Below the pieces are notes generated by a model. That model made no database searches, had not been told where the DNA came from, and saw nothing but the letters and a program-made list of their open reading frames with translations. This document shows, piece after piece, positions 7,474-15,411 of a stretch of 64,000 bases of DNA. The position numbers were made by a program, and so were the translations under genes. Position 1 is the stretch's first letter. The number at the start of each line of letters is the position of its first letter. This DNA comes from Pseudomonadota bacterium (GTDB lineage: Bacteria > Desulfobacterota > Binatia > Binatales > Binataceae), in the NCBI GenBank assembly GCA_021325025.1, contig JAJPHZ010000018.1, positions 1-64,000 on the forward strand, written 5' to 3'.

Positions 7474-7659
7474 ATGATCTGTCCGATTTGTAAGAAGCCG
7501 GCGGATAACTCGGCCGCCAACCGCTTTCGGCCGTTCTGTTCCGAACGCTGCCAAATGGTCGACCTGGGGACCTGGGCGGGCGAAGGTTACCGCGTGCCAG
7601 GGGCCAAACTTCCCGACCGCGACCATCCCGACGACCGCCGCAAAAAACTCCTCAACTGA
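7474..7659 (+). CDS. yacG: YacG-type zinc protein (DNA gyrase inhibitor family)
   Basis: 61 residues. The four zinc ligands are visible as CPIC near the N-terminus and CSERC about 17 residues later, followed by the conserved VDLGTWAGEGYRVPG. This is the full usual length of YacG, which in E. coli binds GyrB and inhibits gyrase. It follows the DUF35 gene by 17 bases. Confidence 0.85.
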   Translation: MICPICKKPADNSAANRFRPFCSERCQMVDLGTWAGEGYRVPGAKLPDRDHPDDRRKKLLN

Positions 7660-7723
7660 CGTCTACGCGCAAGTGCGAAGGAGCCGCCCGGCGGGCAAAC
7701 AAAGCGGTGAAGGCGGATCGGTA

Positions 7724-8557
7724 ATGGTTGGCGAGGAGCGGCCCAGCCGCGGCGACCCGGTGGTCCATCCCAGCGCCGTGCTCGGCGAGGGGGTGGAACT
7801 GGACGACGGTGTGGAGGTCGGGCCGTTCTGTTTTCTGGACGGGCGCGTAAAGGTCGGCGCCGGGACGCGCCTGATCAGCCATGTCACTATCCTGGGCGAT
7901 ACCGAGATTGGGCGCGACAACGTGCTCCATCCCAATGTCGTAATCGGCGACGAACCGCAGGACATCAGTTACACGGGCGGTCCGCGCGCGGTGCGCATCG
8001 GTGACCGCAACATCTTTCGCGAAGGCGTGACCATCCATCGCGGCAGCGAAAAAGGCGAGGTCACGATCGTCGGCAGCGACAATTACTTCATGCAGAATGC
8101 CCATGCCGCGCACGATTGCCGAATCGGCAACGCCACGATTATCGCCGGCGGGGCGCTGCTGGCGGGCTGGGTGGAGGTCGGGGATCGGGCGCTGGTCTCG
8201 GGCAATTGCGTAGTGCATCAGTTCGTCCGTATCGGGCGCCTGGCGCTGATGCGCGGACTGAGCCGCACCAGCCGCGATATCCCGCCCTTTTGTATCGCCG
8301 ACGGCACCCACACCGTGCACGGCGTCAACGTGCGCGGACTGCAACGCGCGGGCTGGAACAGCGCCCAGATTCGCGCCGTCCGCAACGCCTTCAGAGCGCT
8401 GTTCATGGCCCGGCACAATCTTAAAGTAGCCATTGAAGATTTGCTGGCGCGGGGAACGCCCTCGGCCGAGGTTGCCGAGCTGGTCGAATTCATCCGCGCC
8501 TCGCGCCGCGGGGTGGCCTTCGGCCCCAGGCGTCCGGGCGTCGGGTCGGATGAGTAG
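7724..8557 (+). CDS. lpxA: Acyl-ACP--UDP-N-acetylglucosamine O-acyltransferase
   Basis: 277 residues from ATG 7724 (GAAGGCGG upstream; an in-frame GTG at 7673 is the alternative). Left-handed beta-helix hexapeptide repeats span about residues 10-190. The LpxA signatures are clear: IGDEPQD, IFREGVTIHRG and the catalytic His130 in AHAAHDC. A helical C-terminal domain follows. LpxA starts lipid A synthesis by acylating UDP-GlcNAc at the 3-hydroxyl. It is unusual that none of lpxD, fabZ or lpxB is adjacent; the upstream neighbour is yacG. Confidence 0.9.
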   Translation: MVGEERPSRGDPVVHPSAVLGEGVELDDGVEVGPFCFLDGRVKVGAGTRLISHVTILGDTEIGRDNVLHPNVVIGDEPQDISYTGGPRAVRIGDRNIFREGVTIHRGSEKGEVTIVGSDNYFMQNAHAAHDCRIGNATIIAGGALLAGWVEVGDRALVSGNCVVHQFVRIGRLALMRGLSRTSRDIPPFCIADGTHTVHGVNVRGLQRAGWNSAQIRAVRNAFRALFMARHNLKVAIEDLLARGTPSAEVAELVEFIRASRRGVAFGPRRPGVGSDE

Positions 8558-8570
8558 CGGTGGCGGTCAA

Positions 8571-9461
8571 TCAGCCCAATTGCAGGTGGGCGAGGACGCC
8601 GAAATGGTCCGACGCCCACAGCCATCGTCCGTCCGGCTCGGCCGAAGGCCGGTCGAGAAACAGCTGCACCGACTGGATGGTGAAGTTGCGGCTGCGGCCG
8701 GGGCGGAAGAAAACGTAATCGATGCGCTGATTGGGGCTGGCGTGCGGTGCCTCGAGATCGAGGTCGTTGCGATCGTTGGTAAAGCCGGGCTCGCGGCCGG
8801 CGGCTGCATGTACGTCAATGAAACCGCTGCCAGTCAGCGTGCGAACGGTATCCGATTCCGGAACGTCGTTGAAATCGCCGCCGATCAGCACTGGATTGCC
8901 GCAATCACTGGTGCGGTCCACCCATTGAATTAGCTCGCGAGCCTGCAGCACCCTGACCGGCGCGTCTGCCGCTTCTTCGTTGCGATCGGTCAGATGAGTA
9001 ACATAGGCGTCCAACTGGATTGCGGGAGTTACGACATAGCGCATATGCATCGCGATACGGTCGTCGGGCAGCCGATACTCCTGACCTCCGACGCGGGCGG
9101 CGATTCTGACTTGGGCGGCATACTTGAGCACCGCGACGTCGCGCAGCCCCCGTGGGTGGCGGCTCATCAGCGCGACGCCTTCGTCGAACTTCCAATCGCC
9201 TTCGCCCAGGCCGTCGGCAGGCGCATAATGCAGATGATACTCGGGGCCGTTGCAACGCCGGTTGACCAGTTCGCACAGTTTGCGGCCCATGTCGCCGCAT
9301 ACCGGAGAGCGAACTATTTCCTGCAGCGCAACGATGCCAGGCCGTTGGGCGGCGATGGCGGCGGCGGTGATTTCCAGGCGGCGGTCCAGCTGGCGGAAGG
9401 CGGGAAGGTCGGAGAACAGGTTGAAAGTAAGGAAGGAGCACGACGCGGGCCAAGCATCCAT
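8571..9461 (-). CDS. Endonuclease/exonuclease/phosphatase-fold protein
   Basis: 296 residues. The EEP fold is shown by FLTFNLFSD at the start, IVALQEIV with the metal-binding Glu, GGDFNDVPES with catalytic Asp/Asn, RIDYVFFRPG and the terminal WASDHFGVLAHL with the catalytic Asp-His. Members include DNases, phosphodiesterases and sphingomyelinase-like phosphatases; which activity applies is not evident. It is convergent with lpxA (13-base gap) and divergent from ccmE. Confidence 0.85.
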   Translation of the reverse strand: MDAWPASCSFLTFNLFSDLPAFRQLDRRLEITAAAIAAQRPGIVALQEIVRSPVCGDMGRKLCELVNRRCNGPEYHLHYAPADGLGEGDWKFDEGVALMSRHPRGLRDVAVLKYAAQVRIAARVGGQEYRLPDDRIAMHMRYVVTPAIQLDAYVTHLTDRNEEAADAPVRVLQARELIQWVDRTSDCGNPVLIGGDFNDVPESDTVRTLTGSGFIDVHAAAGREPGFTNDRNDLDLEAPHASPNQRIDYVFFRPGRSRNFTIQSVQLFLDRPSAEPDGRWLWASDHFGVLAHLQLG

Positions 9462-9597
9462 AGGTTATTGTTTGCGCGATCGAGCGGAGTGCGGTCAAGC
9501 CGGCGACGCTGGGTCGGTGTGGCCTGCGGGCACTTGCGCGGCCGCACGCGTTGACCTTTCTTGCGACGGATAGGGGGGTGGGATAGAGATTAGGACA

Positions 9598-10041
9598 ATG
9601 CGCATAAAACCACGGTTCTTGGTCGGCGGGGCGCTGATTGTCGCGGCGATTGCCTACCTAATCGCACTGGGGATCCGTAGCACATCGGAATACTACCTGA
9701 CGGTCGATGAAGCGGTGGCGCGGCAGACCGAGTTGACGGGACAGGCGGTTCGGGTGGCGGGTCGCGTCAAAGCGGGCTCGATCAGTTGGGATCCCGCCAC
9801 GCTGACGCTGGGCTTTGCAATCCTGCCGCTCCCGCCGCAGGACGGCGCGAAAGTGGAGCCAGTTAGCATGCGCGCGGCGCCCGAGATAAAGGTGTTGTGC
9901 AAGGGGCAGCCCAAGCCCGATATGTTCGCCGCCGGCCGCGACGTAATCGTGGAGGGGCGTCTTACTTCGCACAACTTCGTCACCGCCGAACAGGTGATGA
10001 CCAGTTGTCCCTCCAAGTACCGGGCCAAAAAGACCGGTTGA
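9598..10041 (+). CDS. ccmE: Cytochrome c maturation haem chaperone CcmE, C-x3-Y variant
   Basis: 147 residues. A single N-terminal membrane anchor (about residues 9-26) is followed by the OB-fold haem chaperone domain (LTGQAVRVAGRVKAGSI, VLCKGQPKPDMF, VIVEGRL). CcmE covalently holds haem in the periplasm and delivers it to CcmF/H. In the usual protein the haem ligand is His in H-x3-Y; here the corresponding position is Cys137 with Tyr141 (SCPSKY). Such a C-x3-Y form is known from archaea and some delta-proteobacteria. It is the first gene of the ccm operon, eight bases before ccmF. Confidence 0.9.
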   Translation: MRIKPRFLVGGALIVAAIAYLIALGIRSTSEYYLTVDEAVARQTELTGQAVRVAGRVKAGSISWDPATLTLGFAILPLPPQDGAKVEPVSMRAAPEIKVLCKGQPKPDMFAAGRDVIVEGRLTSHNFVTAEQVMTSCPSKYRAKKTG

Positions 10042-10048
10042 TACAGCG

Positions 10049-12067
10049 ATGACACTAATCGGACAAACGGCGCTAGCCCTGGCTCTGATCCTGGCCCTGT
10101 ATTCGATCGGCGCCAACCTCTTTGGACTGCGCTCACGGCGCCTGGACGTGCTGGCCAGCGCGCGGCATGCGTTGTGGGCGATGGCTGCGATGGTGGCGCT
10201 GGCGGCGGGCGCGCTATGGAGCGGCCTGCTGCGCAGCGATTTTTCGCTCGAATATGTTGCCAGCTATTCGAGCACCACACTGCCAACCCTCTACAAATTG
10301 ACCGCGCTGTGGGGCGGGCAGCAGGGCTCACTGCTGTTTTGGACCCTGTTGCTGGCGATCTTCACGGCGATTGTGGCGTTTCAGACCCGCGAGCGCAACG
10401 CCGAAATCGCCCCCTATGTGTTGATCGTGATGGCGGCGGTGGCGGTGTTCTTCCTGGGAATGCTCAATTTCGTGACGCGTCCCTTCGATCCCATGATACC
10501 GGCGCCCGCCGAAGGTGCCGACCTCAATCCGCTGCTGCAAAACTACTGGATGGCGATCCATCCGCCGTCGCTGTACACCGGTTACGTCAGCGCCACCGTG
10601 CCGTTTGCCTTTGCCTGCGCGGCGCTGATCACCGGGCGGCTGGACGACGGTTGGATCCGCAGCACGCGGCGCTGGGCGCTGTTCTCGTGGTTCTTCCTGA
10701 CGCTGGGCAACATGTTCGGCGCGCGATGGGCGTACGAGGTTTTGGGTTGGGGCGGTTACTGGGCATGGGATCCGGTGGAGAACGCAGCGTTCATGCCCTG
10801 GCTGGTGATGACCGCCTACCTCCATTCGGTGATGGTGCAGGAGCGCAAGGACATGCTCAAGGTGTGGAACCTGGCACTGATCGGACTGGCCTTCGCGCTG
10901 ACCCTGTTCGGCACCTTCATCACGCGCAGCGGAGTCATCTCCTCGGTCCATTCATTCACGCAGTCGGGCCTGGGACCCTACTTCCTGAGCTTTCTGCTGG
11001 CCGTGGTGGCCGGATACACGGGCTTGCTGCTGAGCCGGCTGCGCCTCCTGCGCAGCGCGGCGGAATTGGAATCCTATTTGTCGCGCGAGGCGGCCTTCCT
11101 GTTCAACAACCTGATCCTGGTGGGGATTGCGTTTGCGGTGTTTTGGGGCACGATTTTCCCAGTCATCTCCGAAGCGGTGCGCGGCGTCAAGATCACCGTC
11201 GGCCCGCCGTTCTTCAACAAGGTCAACGGCCCGCTGGCGCTGGCATTGATCTTCCTGATGGGCGTGGGGCCGCTGATCGCCTGGCGGCGGGCGACGCGCA
11301 GGAACCTGGTTCAGAGCTTCACCGCCCCGGCTGCGGCCGGAATCGTGACCGGGTTGTTCGCGCTGGCCGCGGGGATTCACCAATGGTACGTGCTGAGTGG
11401 GTTTTCGCTGGCCGCCTTTGTGCTTGGCACGATCGTGGTGGAATTCGAGCGCGGCGTTGCGGCGCGCGGACGCATGGTACATGAAAGGCCGCCCCGTGCG
11501 CTGGTCAACCTGGTGGCCAAGAACAACCGCCGCTACGGCGGCTACATCATCCATATCGGCGTGGTGTTCGCATTCGTTGCGATTATCGGCTCCTCGTTCT
11601 TCAAAACCGAGGTCAAGCGCAGTGTCCGGGAAGGTCAGAGCTTCGAAGTCGGTCCTTACAAGCTGGTATATCTCGGGCTTTCCTCTCTGGACACGGTGCA
11701 CCTTGAGAACGTGAGCGCGCGGCTCAACGTGATGCGCGACGGCAAGACGGTCGAAGTGCTGGAGCCGGCCAAACTTCTTTACAAGCGCCAGCAACAACCG
11801 GCCACCAGGGTAGCGATTCGTTCGACGCTGGGCTCCGACCTCTACATCGTGTTAGCCGGCGTCGACGACAAGAGCGGGCTGGTGACGTTTGACGTCTTCC
11901 TCACTCCGCTGGTGAGCTGGCTATGGCTGGGCGGAGTGACGATGGCGCTGGGAACGGTGGTGACGATGTGGCCCAACGCGCGCGAGCGCGAAGCGATCGC
12001 GGCCGCCGCGCGGCGGCGCGTCAGCGCATTGGAGCGGGAGCTGGCTAGCGAAGTGCGCGGTGCGTGA
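10049..12067 (+). CDS. ccmF: Haem lyase subunit CcmF
   Basis: 672 residues with many membrane segments. The tryptophan-rich WWD haem-handling motif is visible around residues 233-250 (WGGYWAWDPVENAAFMPW), preceded by HPPSLYTGYV. A periplasmic C-terminal domain is followed by a last membrane helix. CcmF with CcmH ligates haem from CcmE to apocytochrome c. Its stop overlaps the ccmH start (TGATG), so the two are translationally coupled. Confidence 0.95.
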   Translation: MTLIGQTALALALILALYSIGANLFGLRSRRLDVLASARHALWAMAAMVALAAGALWSGLLRSDFSLEYVASYSSTTLPTLYKLTALWGGQQGSLLFWTLLLAIFTAIVAFQTRERNAEIAPYVLIVMAAVAVFFLGMLNFVTRPFDPMIPAPAEGADLNPLLQNYWMAIHPPSLYTGYVSATVPFAFACAALITGRLDDGWIRSTRRWALFSWFFLTLGNMFGARWAYEVLGWGGYWAWDPVENAAFMPWLVMTAYLHSVMVQERKDMLKVWNLALIGLAFALTLFGTFITRSGVISSVHSFTQSGLGPYFLSFLLAVVAGYTGLLLSRLRLLRSAAELESYLSREAAFLFNNLILVGIAFAVFWGTIFPVISEAVRGVKITVGPPFFNKVNGPLALALIFLMGVGPLIAWRRATRRNLVQSFTAPAAAGIVTGLFALAAGIHQWYVLSGFSLAAFVLGTIVVEFERGVAARGRMVHERPPRALVNLVAKNNRRYGGYIIHIGVVFAFVAIIGSSFFKTEVKRSVREGQSFEVGPYKLVYLGLSSLDTVHLENVSARLNVMRDGKTVEVLEPAKLLYKRQQQPATRVAIRSTLGSDLYIVLAGVDDKSGLVTFDVFLTPLVSWLWLGGVTMALGTVVTMWPNAREREAIAAAARRRVSALERELASEVRGA

Positions 12068-12558
12068 TGCGCTGGTCGATGGTGCTATCGCTGGTGCTGG
12101 TGGCCGCGATGTCGGTGCCCCGGAGCGCGCGGGCCGGTGCGCCGGCGCGCGCCACTATCCAGGAGGTCGGCGAAGGGCTGACCTGTCAGTGCGGATGCGG
12201 CTTGACGGTGGCCAATTGCAATCATCCGAGTTGCGGCTTTGCAATCCCCACCCGCGGTGAAATCGCGGCGATGATTGAGAAAGGGATGAGCCGCGCGCAA
12301 ATTCTGCATGCGTTCCGCCATAAGTATGGTGAGAAGGTGCTGTCGGCGCCGACCACCGAGGGATTCAACCTGCTGGCGTGGGTTATTCCCTATGTCGCGG
12401 TCGGCAGCGGGATGGTGTTGATACTGATTGCGGTGGTGCGATGGCGCAGGCCCCAGCGCGAAGCGGGCGGCACAAGACCCGCGGTCGCATTGGCCGGCGA
12501 GCAAGTCGACGCCGCTTTAAAGCATCGCCTTGAAGAGGACCTGCGGCGGCAGTTGTAG
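12067..12558 (+). CDS. ccmH: CcmH-type protein with an unusual five-cysteine motif
   Basis: 163 residues from ATG 12067, which overlaps the ccmF stop; a GTG three bases earlier is also possible. A signal peptide (about residues 1-23), a short CcmH domain and a membrane helix near residue 110-127 are seen. The canonical redox motif LRCxxC is replaced by LTCQCGCG followed by Cys51 and Cys56 (Cys 40, 42, 44, 51, 56), while the downstream helical part (EIAAMIEKGMSRAQILHAF..YG) is typical CcmH. CcmH reduces the apocytochrome CxxCH thiols for haem attachment. The extra cysteines could bind a metal or change the redox chemistry. Confidence 0.85.
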   Translation: MRWSMVLSLVLVAAMSVPRSARAGAPARATIQEVGEGLTCQCGCGLTVANCNHPSCGFAIPTRGEIAAMIEKGMSRAQILHAFRHKYGEKVLSAPTTEGFNLLAWVIPYVAVGSGMVLILIAVVRWRRPQREAGGTRPAVALAGEQVDAALKHRLEEDLRRQL

Positions 12559-12561
12559 GCC

Positions 12562-13017
12562 GTGATTTACCTGGGGCTGGTGCTCATAATCGTGGGCGTG
12601 GCGCTGTTCGTCGCGGCGCCGCTGTTCGAGAGCGCGCGCCGCGCACGCGAGGATCGCCTCGAGCTGGAGCGCAGCCGCCTTGAACATGAACGGGCCCTGG
12701 CCGTGCAGGGGCTTCGCGAATTGGAATTCGACCGCGAGATGCGCAAACTTTCCGACCAGGATTGGGCGGAGCTCAAGCAGAATCTGGAAGCCCGCGCGCT
12801 GCGTGCGATGGCAGCCCTGGAGAAGCTCGACAAGGACGCCGCCGCGCGCGGCGCGGCCGGACGCAAGCGCGTGACGCGCATCGGCGAGGCCGCCGGGAGC
12901 GGCGGGCAAGCGGTCAGATTCTGTCCGACCTGCGGCAAGCCGCTGTCCGGCAAGGTCAACTTCTGCGCCCAATGCGGCGCCGCCGTTGCGCTGCGTGAGA
13001 TCAGCGGGACGCGCTGA
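12562..13017 (+). CDS. Membrane-anchored coiled-coil zinc-ribbon protein (CcmI-like position)
   Basis: 151 residues, start GTG or ATG-equivalent at 12562. One N-terminal membrane helix (about residues 2-20) is followed by a charged helix (about 25-95) and a C-terminal zinc ribbon with two C-x2-C pairs (CPTCGKP and CAQCGAA). The helix contains LRELEFDREMRKLSDQDWAELK, which resembles the segment after the first helix of CcmI. It sits between ccmH and ccmA with 3-base gaps. It may be a reduced CcmI; no TPR repeats are present. The zinc ribbon would face the cytoplasm if the helix is oriented as in CcmI. Confidence 0.65.
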   Translation: MIYLGLVLIIVGVALFVAAPLFESARRAREDRLELERSRLEHERALAVQGLRELEFDREMRKLSDQDWAELKQNLEARALRAMAALEKLDKDAAARGAAGRKRVTRIGEAAGSGGQAVRFCPTCGKPLSGKVNFCAQCGAAVALREISGTR

Positions 13018-13020
13018 GCC

Positions 13021-13716
13021 ATGGCCGAAGTCGCTCTCCAGGCGCATCGCATTTCCAAGTTCTACGGCGACCGCCCGGTGTTTCACGGTATCAGCTTCAG
13101 CGCCCAGGGCGGCGAGGCGGCGGTGATCGTGGGGCGCAACGGAGCTGGAAAATCGACTCTGATCAGGGTCTTCTGCGGCCTTACGCGGCCCAGCGCCGGA
13201 CGCCTGCTGCTGTTCGGCCGCGAACCTACCGCCCTGCAGGCGGCGCATTTTCGCCGCGTCGGCGTTCTGCTCCATCAGACGCTGCTTTATGCCAATCTGT
13301 CGGCGCACGAGAACCTGGAGTTCTACAGCGAGATCCTCGGCATTGCCGATCCCGCCGCGCATGCCCTGCGATGGCTGCGTCGGGTGGGCCTGGAACACAG
13401 CGCCGACGAGCCGGTCAGCGCCCTGTCGCGCGGGATGGAGCAGCGGTTAGGTATCGCGCGCGCGATGCTGGCCGATCCCGACCTAATCCTGCTCGATGAG
13501 CCGTTTGCGGCGCTGGATGCCGACGGCGCCGCGCTGGTCGCGTCGCTGGTCAGGGAGGCGCTGGCGCGCAATGCCGCGGTGGTATTCACCGCGCATGCTC
13601 CGCTGGAAATCGCGGGCGTCGAGTTGTCGTTGTTCAAGCTGGAAGGCAGCGGCCTGACGCCGTTTAAGGACGAAGGGCGCCGGGGCGCGCTGCGTTCGCT
13701 GCTGCGCCGATTGTGA
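13021..13716 (+). CDS. ccmA: Haem exporter ABC ATPase CcmA
   Basis: 231 residues. Walker A is GRNGAGKST, the Q loop lies near LLHQTLLY, the ABC signature is LSRGMEQR and Walker B is LILLDEPFAALD. CcmA powers the CcmABCD complex that releases haem-loaded CcmE from CcmC. Assignment to CcmA rests on its position between ccmH and ccmB. Its stop overlaps the ccmB start (GTGA). Confidence 0.9.
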   Translation: MAEVALQAHRISKFYGDRPVFHGISFSAQGGEAAVIVGRNGAGKSTLIRVFCGLTRPSAGRLLLFGREPTALQAAHFRRVGVLLHQTLLYANLSAHENLEFYSEILGIADPAAHALRWLRRVGLEHSADEPVSALSRGMEQRLGIARAMLADPDLILLDEPFAALDADGAALVASLVREALARNAAVVFTAHAPLEIAGVELSLFKLEGSGLTPFKDEGRRGALRSLLRRL

Positions 13717-14393
13717 GCATGCTGGAGGGATTCGGCCCGTTGGTGCGCAAGGATTTGCGCCTGGAGTTGCGCAGCGGCGAGAGCACCGTCGCGCTGGTGT
13801 CGTTGTCGCTGCTAATCCTGGTCGTGATGGTGCTGGCCTTTGGGCCGGGCGGAGCGCGGCGCGCGGAGGTCGCGGCCGGGGCGCTGTGGGTGGCGCTGAT
13901 CTTCGCCGGAACGCTGGGCGCCAATCAGGCGCTGCTGGCGGAGCGTGAGAGCGGATGTATCCGCGGCCTGTTACTGAGTCCGCTGGAACCGGCTACCATC
14001 TACGCCGCCAAGCTGGCCGTGGCGATGATCTTCATGACCGAAGCCGGGGTGGCGGTGTTGGCCGTACTGGTGCTGTTTTTCAACCTCGAATTCGGCGCCG
14101 CGCTGGCGCGCCTGGTGCCGGTTTTCCTGCTCGGCGCATTGGGATTGGCCGCGCTATGCACGTTGCTCGCGACGGTTTGCGGGCGCGTGCGCGCGGGTGC
14201 GATGCTGCTGCCGGTGCTGGTCGTGCCGCTGTTTACGCCGGCGCTGATCGCGGGATGCAAGGCCAGTGCAGCGCTGCTGGCCGGGCAGCCAATCGGCGCC
14301 GTCACGACCTGGCTTAAGCTGCTGGCGGCGTTCGATGTGCTGTTCGTGACCGCCGGCTATCTGCTGTTCGAGCACGTGATCCTTGAGGATTGA
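13713..14393 (+). CDS. ccmB: Haem exporter membrane subunit CcmB
   Basis: 226 residues with six hydrophobic segments. The N-terminus LVRKDLRLELRSGE and the segment LLLSPLEPATIYAAKL are characteristic of CcmB, the membrane partner of CcmA. The start GTG 13713 overlaps the ccmA stop; ATG 13719 is an in-frame alternative. Confidence 0.9.
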   Translation: MSMLEGFGPLVRKDLRLELRSGESTVALVSLSLLILVVMVLAFGPGGARRAEVAAGALWVALIFAGTLGANQALLAERESGCIRGLLLSPLEPATIYAAKLAVAMIFMTEAGVAVLAVLVLFFNLEFGAALARLVPVFLLGALGLAALCTLLATVCGRVRAGAMLLPVLVVPLFTPALIAGCKASAALLAGQPIGAVTTWLKLLAAFDVLFVTAGYLLFEHVILED

Positions 14394-14399
14394 TGCAGG

Positions 14400-15107
14400 A
14401 TGAAGGGACCCGTTTCGATCGCGCTCGCCGCCGCCAGCTGCCTGTCGATGCTGGCTGCGCTCTTCATGGTGTTCGTGTACGTGCCAACCGAGGCCGAACA
14501 GGGCATCGTCCAGCGCATCTTTTACTTCCATCTGCCGTGCGCGTGGGTGGCGTTTTTGGCCTTCGGGATCGTGGCTGTGGCCGGCGCGCTTTACCTGTGG
14601 CTGGGTCACAGGATTTGGGACGACCTCAGTTACGCGTCGGCGGAGCTGGGGATGCTGTTCTGCACACTGGTGCTGATTACCGGATCGATCTGGGCCAAGC
14701 CGATTTGGGGCACGTGGTGGACCTGGGATTCGCGCCTTACCACGACCTTCATCCTGTGGCTGCTCTATGGGGGATACCTGCTGTTGCGCGCATTGGCCGA
14801 CGACACCGATGAGATCGCGCGCTTCGCGGCCGTATTGGGGATTGTGGGCGTGCTTGACGTTCCAATCGTGATCATCTCGGTGCGGCTGTGGCGCACGATT
14901 CATCCCGCGGTGCTGCTTACCCGCCAGGGCGAGCATGGGCTGGAAGACCCGCGGATGGTCGCCACGCTGCTGGTGGCGCTGGGGGCGTTCACGATGGTGT
15001 TCGTATGGCTGCTATGGTTGCGGCTGGCGACTTTACGCCTGCGCACCCGCGTGGCCGCATTGCGCAAAGACGTGGCGCTGTTGGACCTGGCGGGAGCGCA
15101 TCGCTGA
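14400..15107 (+). CDS. ccmC: Haem transporter/ligase CcmC
   Basis: 235 residues with six membrane helices. The WWD motif is WGTWWTWDSRLT around residues 103-114, flanked by the conserved YFHLPCAWVAF and VPIVIISVRLWRTIHP with the haem-ligand histidines. CcmC loads haem onto CcmE on the periplasmic side. Stop and ccmD start overlap (TGATG). Confidence 0.95.
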   Translation: MKGPVSIALAAASCLSMLAALFMVFVYVPTEAEQGIVQRIFYFHLPCAWVAFLAFGIVAVAGALYLWLGHRIWDDLSYASAELGMLFCTLVLITGSIWAKPIWGTWWTWDSRLTTTFILWLLYGGYLLLRALADDTDEIARFAAVLGIVGVLDVPIVIISVRLWRTIHPAVLLTRQGEHGLEDPRMVATLLVALGAFTMVFVWLLWLRLATLRLRTRVAALRKDVALLDLAGAHR

Positions 15108-15289
15108 TGGAGCACTTCGGATACTTGTTCGCTGCCTACAGTATTATCTTCATCGCGATCGGTCTGTACGCGATCTTCATCGGCCGCCGCCAGGCCCGGC
15201 TGGACCGCGAAGTCGCCCGCCTGGAGGCCGCCCTGCGCGCCGCGCAACAGCCGGCGGCGTCGCCCGAACAACATCAGTCCGGCCCTTAA
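15107..15289 (+). CDS. ccmD: CcmD-type small membrane protein
   Basis: 60 residues from ATG 15107, overlapping the ccmC stop by one base. One membrane helix (about residues 5-25, preceded by HFGYLFAAYS) is followed by a basic/charged tail. Length, topology and position after ccmC are those of CcmD, which helps release holo-CcmE from CcmC. Last gene of the ccm operon. Confidence 0.85.
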   Translation: MEHFGYLFAAYSIIFIAIGLYAIFIGRRQARLDREVARLEAALRAAQQPAASPEQHQSGP

Positions 15290-15327
15290 TGGAGCGCTGC
15301 GGCAGCCGGTTGATTCCTTGACCTTGC

Positions 15328-15356
15328 TTGGCGGCAGTTCGTGCGCACTTTATAAC
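15328..15356 (+). promoter_or_regulatory. Sigma-70-like promoter upstream of dnaJ
   Basis: TTGGCG (15328-15333), 17 bases, TATAAC (15351-15356). It would give a leader of about 49 bases before ATG 15412. No convincing CIRCE or HAIR repeat was found here. Confidence 0.4.
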
Positions 15357-15411
15357 TTAGCCTTGAGGGCGGCCTGAGCGCGGCCGCCGCGATCAAGTGT
15401 CGGCGCAATAG

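Noticed and set aside
15290..15411. HAIR or CIRCE heat-shock operator before dnaJ
   Set aside because: A CTTGAG occurs near 15362 but there is no matching inverted half at the required spacing.
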